Shown piece after piece: positions 1-6,704 of a stretch of 47,324 bases of DNA. A program made the translations under genes and the position numbers. Under the pieces are notes generated by a model. That model did not search any database, was not told the DNA's origin, and saw only the letters and a list, made by a program, of their open reading frames with translations. Where the stretch lies: the NCBI GenBank assembly GCA_022791875.1, contig JAAVZX010000018.1, positions 1-47,324 on the forward strand, written 5' to 3'. Numbering within the stretch: the stretch's first letter is position 1; each line of letters opens with the position of its first letter. The stretch comes from Oscillibacter sp. Lineage in GTDB: Bacteria > Bacillota > Clostridia > Oscillospirales > Oscillospiraceae.

Positions 1-535
1 AGAGGTGGTAGAAGTCGTAGGACTGCATAATCATATAGTTGAACTCCAGGAAGCTGAGCCCCTTCTCCATCCGCTGCTTGTAGCACTCCGCCCGCAGCAT
101 ATTGTTCACGGAGAAGCAGGCTCCTACCTCCCGCAAAAGCTCCACGTAGTTCAGATCCATCAGCCAGTCCGCGTTGTTCAGCATCAGGGCCCTGCCCTCG
201 CCGAAGTCGATGAACTTCTCCATCTGCTTTTTGAAGCAGTCCGCGTTGTGCTGGATCGTCTCGGGGGTCAGCATCTGGCGCATATCGCTCCGCCCGGAGG
301 GGTCGCCTACCATGGTGGTGCCGCCGCCGATGAGAGCGATGGGGCGGTTCCCCGCCATTTGCAGGCGCTTCATCAGGCACAGGGCCATGAAGTGGCCCAC
401 GTGGAGGCTGTCGGCGGTGCAGTCAAAGCCGATGTAAAACGTGGCCTTTCCGCTGTTCACCAGCTCCCGGATCTGCTCCTCGTCCGTCACCTGGGCGATT
501 AAGCCACGGGCTTTCAGTTCTTCGTAGATTTGCAT
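1..535 (-). CDS. tyrS: Tyrosyl-tRNA synthetase, N-terminal part (cut by window edge)
   Basis: Charges tRNA-Tyr with tyrosine in the cytoplasm. About 178 N-terminal residues are visible, beginning [20 protein letters not shown]. The class I HIGH motif appears as HVGH within DSLHVGHF, preceded by FYIGFDCTA, which belongs to the tyrosine-binding pocket; [17 protein letters not shown] follows, as in TyrS. The start is set by an AAGGAG ribosome site at 546-551 and the ATG at 533-535. The C-terminal catalytic KMSKS loop and S4 domain lie outside the window. A tyrosine T-box and a separate coiled-coil gene lie upstream on the same strand, so expression probably responds to uncharged tRNA-Tyr, with extra input from the promoter at 1021-1049. 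Confidence 0.96.
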   Translation of the reverse strand, partial: MQIYEELKARGLIAQVTDEEQIRELVNSGKATFYIGFDCTADSLHVGHFMALCLMKRLQMAGNRPIALIGGGTTMVGDPSGRSDMRQMLTPETIQHNADCFKKQMEKFIDFGEGRALMLNNADWLMDLNYVELLREVGACFSVNNMLRAECYKQRMEKGLSFLEFNYMIMQSYDFYHL

Positions 536-629
536 ACTTTCGTACTCCTTTTCCGGCCTCATGGCCTGTTCAATGCAGGGCAAAGCAAGAGCGGCGCCGA
601 ATACGGGCACCGCCTTTGCCGGGTTTTCA

Positions 630-1001
630 TCACTCCGCTTTTTTCAGACGCTCGATTTCGATGGAGTGGACTTTCACGACTGCTTCCAGAACATCGACGC
701 GGGCTTCCACCCGCTCGTGTTCCTCCCTCCGGACCACCTTCTGCTCCAGGGCGTCCATCTTCTCCGCAAGGAGGTTGCACTGCGGCATGAAAAGGCTTTC
801 CATCATGGCCATCATCCGGGACTCGGACGCGCGGATTTTCTCGTCCATCATTTCTCCCATTCTGACTTCGGACGCCTGAATCTTCTCGTCCATCATTTCC
901 GTCAAAGTTCCCGTCAAGGTTTCTGTCATTCTCACTTCGGACGCGCTGATTCTCTGATCAACCAAATTTTCAATCGCCTGCAAATCTTTTTCATCGAGCA
1001 T
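630..1001 (-). CDS. Small coiled-coil protein with internal repeats, unknown function
   Basis: Encodes 123 residues, highly charged and Met-rich, with no signal peptide or membrane segment. The middle holds three copies of a repeat of about 14 residues built on D(E/Q)(K/R)I.ASE.RM ([33 protein letters not shown]). A Leu/Val-spaced C-terminal helix follows ([21 protein letters not shown]), so the protein is predicted to be almost entirely coiled coil. GAGG lies just upstream of the ATG at 999-1001. A perfect TTGACA-N17-TATAAT promoter lies only 20 bp upstream, between the T-box terminator and this gene; tyrS follows 94 bp downstream. The sequence resembles small coiled-coil proteins of phages and Clostridia, but I do not recognise a family. 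Confidence 0.8.
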   Translation of the reverse strand: MLDEKDLQAIENLVDQRISASEVRMTETLTGTLTEMMDEKIQASEVRMGEMMDEKIRASESRMMAMMESLFMPQCNLLAEKMDALEQKVVRREEHERVEARVDVLEAVVKVHSIEIERLKKAE

Positions 1002-1020
1002 ATTTTACCACCTCGAATCC

Positions 1021-1049
1021 ATTATACGGTGCCAGTATTCGCTTGTCAA
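1021..1049 (-). promoter_or_regulatory. Perfect consensus sigma-A promoter for the coiled-coil gene
   Basis: On the minus strand, TTGACA (1044-1049) and TATAAT (1021-1026) are separated by exactly 17 bp. The start point would fall near 1014, a few bases before the Shine-Dalgarno site of the gene at 1001. It lies immediately after the T-box terminator, so it escapes T-box control. Confidence 0.88.
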
Positions 1050-1080
1050 GGTGCCTGCCCACCCCGCCGGGCAGGGGATG

Positions 1081-1367
1081 AAAAAACGCCTCCTGTCCCG
1101 GCTGGGACAGAGGGCGAAGCGTTCGCGGTACCACCTCTGTTCACGCCGCCCTCGCGGGCGGACGCCTCATGCCGTGCGCTGGCACGGCTGCGCGGTAACG
1201 GGCGCTCCCGGTACGCGCCTACTGGGGGCGGCTTCCTCGTACAAAGCCTCCCGTTCGGGCGACGGCTCCAAGGCGTATTCACCACCTGCCCCTCTCCCCC
1301 TTCCACCTTCCGGGGGTTCTCTTTGCAGCGGCTGCGGCGGCTACTGGTCCTCTTCCTCGCTGTGTCT
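1081..1367 (-). promoter_or_regulatory. Tyrosine T-box riboswitch with terminator
   Basis: The minus strand carries the T-box sequence AGGTGGTACCGCG (1124-1136), which pairs with the NCCA end of uncharged tRNA. It is followed by a strong terminator, CGCCCTCTGTCCC paired with GGGACAGGAGGCG, then six T (1081-1086). Upstream, the specifier region reads GGTGAATACGCCTTGGAGC, giving UAC (Tyr) at 1275-1277. This matches the downstream tyrS. A stem I sequence (AGAGAACCCCCGGAAGGTGG) lies further 5'. The leader start is estimated from the promoter at 1374-1402. Confidence 0.92.
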
Positions 1368-1373
1368 GCTGGC

Positions 1374-1402
1374 ATTCTATCAGACGGGAGGCCCTTTGTC
1401 AA
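1374..1402 (-). promoter_or_regulatory. Promoter of the tyrosine T-box leader
   Basis: TTGACA (1397-1402), 17 bp spacer, TAGAAT (1374-1379) on the minus strand. The -35 box overlaps the TGA stop codon (1399-1401) of the gene at 1399-1653. Confidence 0.85.
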
Positions 1403-1653
1403 CCAAAATCGTGGCGGCTCCCGCCGTCCAGGCCGAGGGACTCGTACACGCTCACAATCTCTTCGATTTTCCGGAAGCAGGCGGGGTCGTCCAGGGCTTC
1501 GTTGTCCAGGACAACGCGGATTTCACGGAGGGCCCGGGCGGCGGCGTCACGGCACATGGCTTCTGCCAGCGCGCGGGCGTCCTCCCCGCTGAACAGAATC
1601 AGCGGGCCGCTGGTTTTGATGAAGTTTTCTACGAAGGACTCTGAAAATTCCAT
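1399..1653 (-). CDS. Small protein of unknown function
   Basis: Encodes 84 residues beginning MEFSESFVENFIKTSGPLIL. The start at 1651-1653 is chosen for the GGAGG six bases upstream; an in-frame ATG 15 bases earlier lies on the other side of that site. The product is soluble, acidic and apparently helical (EDARALAEAMCRDAAARALREI), with no recognised domain. Two Cys are present but no metal motif. A TTGACT-N18-TAAAAT promoter lies at 1686-1715. The stop codon is embedded in the -35 box of the T-box promoter, so the two transcription units abut. Codon use and the clear ribosome site support a real gene. Confidence 0.7.
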   Translation of the reverse strand: MEFSESFVENFIKTSGPLILFSGEDARALAEAMCRDAAARALREIRVVLDNEALDDPACFRKIEEIVSVYESLGLDGGSRHDFG

Positions 1654-1685
1654 ATGATGCCTCCACATTTATAGTTATGAACCAT

Positions 1686-1723
1686 ATTTTACACTCATAG
1701 CAGTGCTAAAGTCAAGGTAAAAT
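1686..1723. promoter_or_regulatory. Minus-strand promoter inside an inverted repeat between divergent genes
   Basis: On the minus strand TTGACT (1710-1715), 18 bp, TAAAAT (1686-1691) would drive the gene at 1399-1653. The same segment is framed by inverted arms ATTTTAC (1686-1692) and GTAAAAT (1717-1723). This is a plausible operator for the XRE regulators that start at 1748. The plus-strand promoter for those genes is not clear. Confidence 0.55.
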
Positions 1724-1747
1724 ACGCTATATAAACGTAGAGGCTCT

Positions 1748-2008
1748 ATGAAGAAGATTAACTATTACGACAACAAAAACATTATCCACAGCCGCCTCCG
1801 CTATTTCCGGAAAAAACTCCGACTGACGCAGGAACAGGTGGTAGCCAGATTGCAGACTATGAACGTCAACATCGACCAGCAGGCCCTCAGCAAAATTGAA
1901 AACAATCTCCGCATTGTAACGGACTACGAGCTGGCTTGCCTCTGCCTCGCCCTCGGCGTCACGGAGGCTGAAATGCTTTCCGATTTTCACGAAAAATATC
2001 CGGAATAG
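1748..2008 (+). CDS. XRE-family helix-turn-helix regulator, copy 1 of 3
   Basis: Encodes 86 residues, essentially one Cro/C1-type DNA-binding domain. After the N-terminal RYFRKKLRLTQEQVVARLQ (helices 1-2) come the recognition-helix region IDQQALSKIENNLRIV and the helices TDYELACLCLALGV. The tail TEAEMLSDFHEKYPE is shared with the two following genes. The start ATG at 1748 has only a weak ribosome site. It is the first of three tandem paralogues of exactly equal length, and is the most diverged in its first ten residues. It probably binds DNA as a dimer and represses locally, perhaps at the inverted repeat 1686-1723; that target is inference. Confidence 0.9.
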   Translation: MKKINYYDNKNIIHSRLRYFRKKLRLTQEQVVARLQTMNVNIDQQALSKIENNLRIVTDYELACLCLALGVTEAEMLSDFHEKYPE

Positions 2009-2026
2009 CAGAGGGGGCAGTTGGTT

Positions 2027-2287
2027 ATGCACGAAGCTATTTTTTACGATGATAAAAATGTAATCTATAAAAATCTGAAGTTTTATCGCAAAAAACGCGG
2101 CCTGACTCAGGACCAGCTTGCCGCAAGGATGCAGGTTATGAACGTCAATCTCGGCCAGCAGCTTATCAGTAAGATTGAACATAACCGCCGCTTTGTAACC
2201 GACTATGAGCTTGTCTGCTTCTGCCGCGCCCTTGGTGTTACGGAGGCTGAAATGCTTTCCGATTTTTACGAAAAATACCCGGAATAA
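2027..2287 (+). CDS. XRE-family helix-turn-helix regulator, copy 2 of 3
   Basis: Encodes 86 residues and begins 18 bp after copy 1. A TTG at 2021 would add two residues, but the ATG at 2027 has GGGGG nine bases upstream and makes the protein align with copy 1 without a gap (MHEAIFYDDKN against MKKINYYDNKN), so ATG is preferred. Helix-turn-helix elements are FYRKKRGLTQDQLAARMQ and LGQQLISKIEHNRRFV, then TDYELVCFCRALGVTEAEML. No effector domain is present. The spacing suggests co-transcription with its neighbours. Confidence 0.9.
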   Translation: MHEAIFYDDKNVIYKNLKFYRKKRGLTQDQLAARMQVMNVNLGQQLISKIEHNRRFVTDYELVCFCRALGVTEAEMLSDFYEKYPE

Positions 2288-2305
2288 CGGACGGAGCCAT
2301 TGGTT

Positions 2306-2566
2306 ATGAACGAAGTCATTTTCTATAACGACAAAAACGTGATTTACAAAAACCTCCGGTATTTCCGCCAAAAACGCGGTCTGACCCAGGACCAGCTTGC
2401 CGCGAAAATGCAGGTCATGAACGTTAACCTGGACCAGCGGAGCATCAGCAGAATTGAACACGACCTCCGCTTCGTCACCGACTATGAACTGGCCTGCTTC
2501 TGCCTCGCCCTCGGCGTCACGGAGGCCGAAATGCTCTCCGACTTCCACGAAAAATACCCCGAATAA
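2306..2566 (+). CDS. XRE-family helix-turn-helix regulator, copy 3 of 3
   Basis: Encodes 86 residues and again starts 18 bp after the stop of the preceding copy. As in copy 2, a TTG six bases upstream (2300) is possible, but the ATG at 2306 matches the other two paralogues. Sequence is YFRQKRGLTQDQLAAKMQ, then LDQRSISRIEHDLRFV and TDYELACFCLALGVTEAEM. It is closest to copy 2, including the shared GTTGGTTATG-type start region, so copies 2 and 3 arose by the most recent duplication. A palindromic terminator follows directly. Confidence 0.9.
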   Translation: MNEVIFYNDKNVIYKNLRYFRQKRGLTQDQLAAKMQVMNVNLDQRSISRIEHDLRFVTDYELACFCLALGVTEAEMLSDFHEKYPE

Positions 2567-2568
2567 GA

Positions 2569-2600
2569 AGGACCGCCCTCCCGGGCGGTCCTCTTCTCTC
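2569..2600. terminator. Bidirectional terminator between XRE genes and the Cys-rich gene
   Basis: A perfect 10-bp stem, AGGACCGCCC (2569-2578) with GGGCGGTCCT (2583-2592), has a 4-base loop. It stands between converging genes; pyrimidine-rich tails are present on both sides but are not pure T runs. Confidence 0.7.
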
Positions 2601-2994
2601 ATCTGCCGCAGGCGCAGCAGCATTCCTCGTAATTCTCCGGCATCCGGACCGTGTTGGGCGGGAAAAACTCGCCCACAGGGAACGCAATGTTCCGGAAAAT
2701 GCCGCAGGGGTCCTCGCTTCCGGCGGTGCCGCAGGAGCACTCCTTGTCGGGCATGCAGTAGTCGTACACGGGGATCAGGAGCTGGGAGTCCCGCTCCAGG
2801 CGCACGATGGAGAACTGGCCCAGGGTCACGTAGATCCGGCGGCTGTCGTCGCCGCTGGAGAGCTCGCCGTCGAAGCAGCTGTTCACGAAGGACGGCACCT
2901 CGCACAGGTCGCAGTCGCAGTCCCGCTTCCCGCAGCAGTCCAGGACCCGGGCGTCCAGCACGATGGGGTCCACCGCCTCCACCGGCGTCCTCAT
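2599..2994 (-). CDS. Cysteine-rich conserved clostridial protein, coupled to the recombinase gene
   Basis: Encodes 131 residues with about 16 Cys. Clusters are CCGKRDCDCDLC near residue 21, SCFDG, YDYCMPDKECSC and the C-terminal CCCACGR. The middle looks like beta strands (RRIYVTLGQFSIVRLERD, QLLIPVYDY). The ATG at 2992-2994 overlaps the stop of the recombinase gene in an ATGA, so translation is probably coupled. It appears distantly related to the protein at 6039-6515, which has a similar R..(D/Y)..C..(K/R).DC..DL block. Similar proteins occur in Oscillospiraceae without a known function. A spore-coat or metal-binding role would fit the Cys content but is a guess. Confidence 0.82.
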   Translation of the reverse strand: MRTPVEAVDPIVLDARVLDCCGKRDCDCDLCEVPSFVNSCFDGELSSGDDSRRIYVTLGQFSIVRLERDSQLLIPVYDYCMPDKECSCGTAGSEDPCGIFRNIAFPVGEFFPPNTVRMPENYEECCCACGR

Positions 2995-4292
2995 TTGGGC
3001 AGGGATAAGTCCCGGATGCGGATTTCCGCCAGGCCGTCTTCGTGGATTATGACGCGCTCTATCAGGCGGCGGAGGTCCCCGTTCGCGGCGGTTTCCAGGG
3101 ACAGGAGGCGGCGGGCCTCCAGAAGGTCCCGGGCCTTTTCCGCGGGGGTGCTCCGGCGGCGGGGGCGGCGGCGGTTTGCCTCGGCGACGGCGTTTTTCAG
3201 AAAGGCCGTCTGGTCCGGGATGGCGGCGGCGAGCCAGTCCCGGAGGGCTTCGTACAGGGCCGGTTCCTCCAGCTTTACCCGGTTTCCGCAGGCTGAGGCC
3301 GTGCGCTGGTCGTTGGTGGCGCACTTCCAGTAGACGCGGGTGGCGCGGTACGTGTACTGCTTGCGGCAGAAGGATTTGCCACAGGAGGCGCATTGGATGA
3401 GGGTGCTGAACGCGTGCCTGCCGCTGTAGCGCGTTTGGGGATTCGGAGCGCCGTATTGGGTGCGGCGCAGGGTTAGAAGGGCCTGGGCTTTTTCGTACAG
3501 CGCGGGGGGAATGATGGCCCATTCCGGGCGGGGGTGGTGGCAGCGCTGCTCCGGGGGGACCGGTGCGCGCTTTCCCGTCAGGTAGTCCTGGACCTCGCAT
3601 TTGTTGTTGACGTAGTCGCCGCAGTAGATGGAGTTTTCCAGGACCCGGCGGACCCCGCGGGGCGTCCAGGCGCAGCCGGTTTTGGTGCGGCGGTTTTCGG
3701 CGTTCAGGCGCTGGCTGATGGTCCGGCATCCCAGGCCCTCCTGGGCGTACAGGCGGTAGATTTCGCGGACCGTCTCCGCCTCCTGGGGGTTGATGGCCAG
3801 ATGGAACGCGTCGATGCGGTCATAGCCGAATACCTGAGAGGGGACCCGGCCTTTTTGGGCGTTCAGCTTTTTGCCGAATTTCACACGCTTGCTGAGGTTC
3901 GCGCTCTCTTCTTGGGCCAAGGCGCTGAAAAGCGTCAGGACAAATTCGGATTCCCCAAGGCTGTCCATGTTGGCGGTGAGGAACAGGGTGTTGACCCCCA
4001 GGCGTTTCAGGCGGCGGATGCTTTGCAGGAAGTCTACGGTATTCCGGGCAAAGCGGGACACGTCTTTGACCGCCACCAGCTCAAACAGGCCCTTTTCCGC
4101 GTCCCGCATCAGGCGGGCAAAGGCGTCCCGCCGCCGCAGGCTCACACCGGAGGTCCCCGCGTCAGCGTAGATTTCCACGAGCTGGTGCCCGCTCCGCTGG
4201 GCGTACTCCTGGAAAAAGGCTTTCTGGTTCTCCAGGCTGTCCAGCTGTTCCGCCTTGCCCGTGGACACGCGGCAGTACGCCGCCATTTTCAT
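2991..4292 (-). CDS. Large serine recombinase (resolvase/invertase superfamily)
   Basis: Encodes 433 residues. The N-terminal resolvase domain has the nucleophile in AYCRVST (Ser10) and the conserved Arg of VKDVSRFARNTVDFL at residues 76-90. The central recombinase domain follows, with FGYDRID near 155 and TISQRLNAENRRTKTG near 191. A zinc ribbon is formed by CASC (301-304) with Cys324 and Cys335. The C-terminus is shorter than in many phage integrases. It overlaps both neighbours by ATGA junctions: the 49-aa gene upstream and the Cys-rich gene downstream. No phage or conjugation genes lie nearby. It could be a domesticated recombinase, a relative of sporulation excisionases such as SpoIVCA, or the remnant of a small mobile element. 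Confidence 0.93.
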   Translation of the reverse strand: MKMAAYCRVSTGKAEQLDSLENQKAFFQEYAQRSGHQLVEIYADAGTSGVSLRRRDAFARLMRDAEKGLFELVAVKDVSRFARNTVDFLQSIRRLKRLGVNTLFLTANMDSLGESEFVLTLFSALAQEESANLSKRVKFGKKLNAQKGRVPSQVFGYDRIDAFHLAINPQEAETVREIYRLYAQEGLGCRTISQRLNAENRRTKTGCAWTPRGVRRVLENSIYCGDYVNNKCEVQDYLTGKRAPVPPEQRCHHPRPEWAIIPPALYEKAQALLTLRRTQYGAPNPQTRYSGRHAFSTLIQCASCGKSFCRKQYTYRATRVYWKCATNDQRTASACGNRVKLEEPALYEALRDWLAAAIPDQTAFLKNAVAEANRRRPRRRSTPAEKARDLLEARRLLSLETAANGDLRRLIERVIIHEDGLAEIRIRDLSLPK

Positions 4293-4438
4293 CGCGGCCC
4301 GCCTCCCTCCGAAGCGTCTTTCTCAAGGTCCAGCTCCATCAGCTTTTCCACAATCAGCTCCCGCAGAAGCGCCTCTACCGCCCCCGCCTCGTTCGGGTCC
4401 ACAATCTCAAACCTACATCTGCACGCCATCTCCTCCAT
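4289..4438 (-). CDS. 49-aa protein translationally coupled to the serine recombinase
   Basis: A short gene that begins MEEMACRCRFEIVDPNEAGA and ends LEKDASEGGGPR. It has a strong AGGAGG site eight bases before the ATG at 4436-4438, and its TGA stop overlaps the recombinase ATG (ATGA, 4289-4292). The central part, AVEALLRELIVEKLMELDLEK, should form an amphipathic helix. Two Cys sit near the N-terminus. It might be a recombination directionality factor or simply a leader peptide for coupling; neither can be shown from sequence. The ribosome site and precise overlap support reality. Confidence 0.68.
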   Translation of the reverse strand: MEEMACRCRFEIVDPNEAGAVEALLRELIVEKLMELDLEKDASEGGGPR

Positions 4439-4518
4439 CGTCTCCGCCTCCTATCGAAAGATATCCTACTCTATTGGCGGAAAACCTGTCTTATGTGCAT
4501 CTTTTTTTCTCCGTGATA

Positions 4519-4547
4519 TTGACTTTTCTCCCAAAAATCAGTATGAT
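4519..4547 (+). promoter_or_regulatory. Promoter upstream of ilvA
   Basis: TTGACT (4519-4524), 17 bp, TATGAT (4542-4547). The predicted transcript has a leader of about 110 nt that contains hairpin repeat A1 before the ilvA start at 4666. Confidence 0.78.
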
Positions 4548-4592
4548 TTTATGGCATATTCAATCACCAGGCCCACGTATTGTCGGTAGCCT

Positions 4593-4641
4593 CTGCCAGC
4601 CTCCGGCGGCCAGGGGCTTTGCCCCTGGACCCTGGCAGATC
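4593..4641 (+). repeat. Hairpin repeat family A, copy A1
   Basis: GCCTCCGGCGG module followed by the hairpin CCAGGGGCTTTGCCCCTGG and the tail CCCTGGCAGATC. An outer pairing between CTGCCAG and CTGGCAG may close the unit. It lies in the ilvA leader. Confidence 0.85.
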
Positions 4642-4665
4642 GGGCCTGCTTAAAGGAGCTTTTCT

Positions 4666-5886
4666 ATGATCACGCTTGACCAGTTCAAAACTGCGCGCTC
4701 CGTCCTGCGGGGCATCATCCATGACACCAATCTCATTCATTCACCCGCCCTCTCCCGGGTGTCCGGAAACCGCGTCTACCTTAAACCTGAAAATATGCAG
4801 GTGACCGGCGCTTACAAAATCCGGGGCGCTTACTACAAAATCAGCACCCTCACCCAGGAGCAGCGGGACCGCGGGCTGATTACTGCTTCCGCCGGGAACC
4901 ATGCCCAGGGCGTGGCTTACGCCGCCCAGACGGCGGGCGTTCCCGCCACCATCGTCATGCCTACCACTACCCCTCTGGTGAAGGTCAACAATACCAAAGA
5001 ATACGGGGCCGAAGTCGTCCTTCACGGAGAGGTCTTCGACGACGCCGCGGAACTTGCCGCCCGCCTCGCCGAGGAGCGGGGCCTGACTTACGTACACCCC
5101 TTCAACGACCTGGATATCGCCGTGGGGCAGGGAACCATCGCCTATGAGATTTTCCAGGACCTGCCGGACGTGGACCTGATTCTGGTGCCCATCGGCGGCG
5201 GCGGGCTGTGCGCGGGCGTGTCCACGCTGGCGAAGCTGCTGAACCCCAACGTGAAAGTCATCGGCGTGGAGCCGGAGGGGGCCGCGTCCATGACGGCCAG
5301 CCTGGAGGCGGGGCATGTGGTGACTCTGCCCAGCGCTAACACCATCGCCGACGGCACCGCCGTGAAGACGCCGGGGGACCTGGTGTTCCCCTATGTGCGG
5401 GATAATACGGACGGGGTGCTTACAATTCCGGACCACGAGCTTGTGGAGGCGTTTCTGGACATCATGGAGCGGCACAAGATGATCGTGGAGAACTCAGGGC
5501 TGCTGACGGTGGCGGCGCTGAAGCATCTGGACTGCCGGGACAAGAACGTGGTGTGCATCCTCTCGGGCGGAAATATGGATGTGATTACCATGTCCTCTCT
5601 GGTGCAGCACGGCCTGATTGGACGGGGACGCATTTTCACCTTCTCGGTGCTTCTTCCGGACCGTCCCGGCGAGCTGCGGAACGTGGCCGACATCCTGGCC
5701 AGCAACAACGGAAACATCATCAAGCTGGAGCACAACCAATTCGTAAACATCAACCGCCAATCGGGCGTAGAGCTGAAAGTGACCCTGGAAGCCTTCGGCC
5801 ACGAGCACAAGGACACCCTTCTCTCCGCCATGCGCCAAGCCGGCTACACCGTAAACCTCGTCTCCACCCCGGATTTCTACACCTGA
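4666..5886 (+). CDS. ilvA: Threonine ammonia-lyase (threonine dehydratase) with C-terminal ACT domain
   Basis: Deaminates threonine to 2-oxobutanoate using PLP, feeding isoleucine synthesis or catabolism. Encodes 406 residues. The PLP lysine is in GAYKIRGAY (Lys51); ASAGNHAQGVAYA and the glycine loop IGGGGLCAGV bind substrate and phosphate, and LSGGNMD follows near residue 303. From about residue 325, FTFSVLLPDRPGELRNVADI begins an ACT domain. This is the short one-ACT form (TdcB/IlvA2 type) rather than the long biosynthetic form with two ACT-like domains, so whether it is anabolic or catabolic is open. AAAGGAG precedes the ATG. It is monocistronic, flanked by hairpin repeats. Confidence 0.94.
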   Translation: MITLDQFKTARSVLRGIIHDTNLIHSPALSRVSGNRVYLKPENMQVTGAYKIRGAYYKISTLTQEQRDRGLITASAGNHAQGVAYAAQTAGVPATIVMPTTTPLVKVNNTKEYGAEVVLHGEVFDDAAELAARLAEERGLTYVHPFNDLDIAVGQGTIAYEIFQDLPDVDLILVPIGGGGLCAGVSTLAKLLNPNVKVIGVEPEGAASMTASLEAGHVVTLPSANTIADGTAVKTPGDLVFPYVRDNTDGVLTIPDHELVEAFLDIMERHKMIVENSGLLTVAALKHLDCRDKNVVCILSGGNMDVITMSSLVQHGLIGRGRIFTFSVLLPDRPGELRNVADILASNNGNIIKLEHNQFVNINRQSGVELKVTLEAFGHEHKDTLLSAMRQAGYTVNLVSTPDFYT

Positions 5887-5925
5887 GCAAAACCTATAAA
5901 TCAACGCAGGCCCCCACAAAAAAGC

Positions 5926-6027
5926 CCGATCTGCCAGGGTCCAGGGAGGCGCGTGCCTCCCTGGCGGAGAATCCAAGGAGGCAGAGCCTCCTTGGCCGCC
6001 GGAGGCCCCCCGTCCCTCGTCCCCCGT
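5926..6027 (-). repeat. Hairpin repeat family A, copy A2 (reverse orientation)
   Basis: Read on the minus strand it has the CCTCCGGCGGCC module, then the hairpins CCAAGGAGGCTCTGCCTCCTTGG and CCAGGGAGGCACGCGCCTCCCTGG, then CCCTGGCAGATCGGG. It lies between converging ilvA and the gene at 6039-6515 and may serve as a terminator for both. Confidence 0.85.
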
Positions 6028-6038
6028 CTGCACCGCAC

Positions 6039-6515
6039 CTATTTGGCGTCACCGGTTTCCACTACCGCGATGGGCAGGTTGGAGCGGCTCATGAGTTGGA
6101 GGTCGGGTTCGCCGGTGCGGAGTTCGGAGGAGAAGATTTTGGCGTTGCCCTCGCTGCCGAAGAGGATGGCGCGTTTGTCGAAGACGCAGAGGCCCTCGAC
6201 GGTGATGGGGGCGGGGCAGCTGAGGTAAGCCTGGAGGGTGACGGAGTAGAAGAAGCGCATGTCGACCGTGTAGAAGCCGCGGTTGAAGCTGACGGGTTCT
6301 ACGTCGACGTAGACGTACAGGAGCTTCGCTGTGCCGCCCTTGACTGAGAGGGCGCGGTTGATGACGTCTACGTATTGCAGCTTGGGGTAGAAGCGAAGGT
6401 CCTCGATGCAGTCTTTATCTCGGCAGGAATCATAAATCTTCCTGGTATGGATGCAAACCGCCTCGCGGATGCCGCTGAGGTCCTCTGCGGGACCCGGCAT
6501 GACTTTTTCGGGCAT
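6039..6515 (-). CDS. Conserved clostridial protein of unknown function (IYDSCRDKDC family)
   Basis: Encodes 158 residues and starts MPEKVMPGPAEDLSGIREAV with GGGAGG upstream of the ATG. A conserved block, RKIYDSCRDKDCIEDLRFYP, lies near residue 25. A strand-rich middle section follows (YVYVDVEPVSFNRGFYTVDM, RFFYSVTLQAYL), then ITVEGLCVFDKRAILFGSEG. There is no signal peptide or membrane helix. I recall this block from many unannotated clostridial proteins, often in spore formers, but no function is known to me. It has a weak paralogous relation to the Cys-rich protein at 2599-2994, on the other side of ilvA. Confidence 0.85.
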   Translation of the reverse strand: MPEKVMPGPAEDLSGIREAVCIHTRKIYDSCRDKDCIEDLRFYPKLQYVDVINRALSVKGGTAKLLYVYVDVEPVSFNRGFYTVDMRFFYSVTLQAYLSCPAPITVEGLCVFDKRAILFGSEGNAKIFSSELRTGEPDLQLMSRSNLPIAVVETGDAK

Positions 6516-6605
6516 TGCAATACCTCCCTAAATAAGTAGCTGAACGAAGGGGTGGTTTCCCTTCAATCCAGTCTATGCGGCTGTCGGGAAGTGGTGCGGA
6601 TTTTA

Positions 6606-6699
6606 AGAAAACGGAACGCTCAACGCGTTCCGTTTTCTTCTGCCTCCGGGAACCAGGTGAAAGATTTCCCCTGCCAGCCGGGCTTCCGGCCTGGTTCCC
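6606..6699 (-). terminator. Two tandem hairpins downstream of the YerB-like gene
   Basis: Stem one is AGAAAACGGAACGC (6606-6619) with GCGTTCCGTTTTCT (6625-6638). Stem two is GGGAACCAGG (6648-6657) with CCTGGTTCCC (6690-6699), enclosing a smaller palindrome. The first has A/T-rich flanks and probably terminates minus-strand transcription. Confidence 0.65.
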
Positions 6700-6704
6700 G
6701 CTTG

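Noticed and set aside
5..502. Plus-strand frame at the window start
   Set aside because: It is antisense to tyrS, whose motifs are unmistakable.
2991..4438. Serine recombinase as the integrase of a prophage or conjugative element
   Set aside because: No structural, replication or transfer genes lie within the window around it, and flanking genes are chromosomal. A minimal element cannot be excluded, so it is listed as a finding instead.
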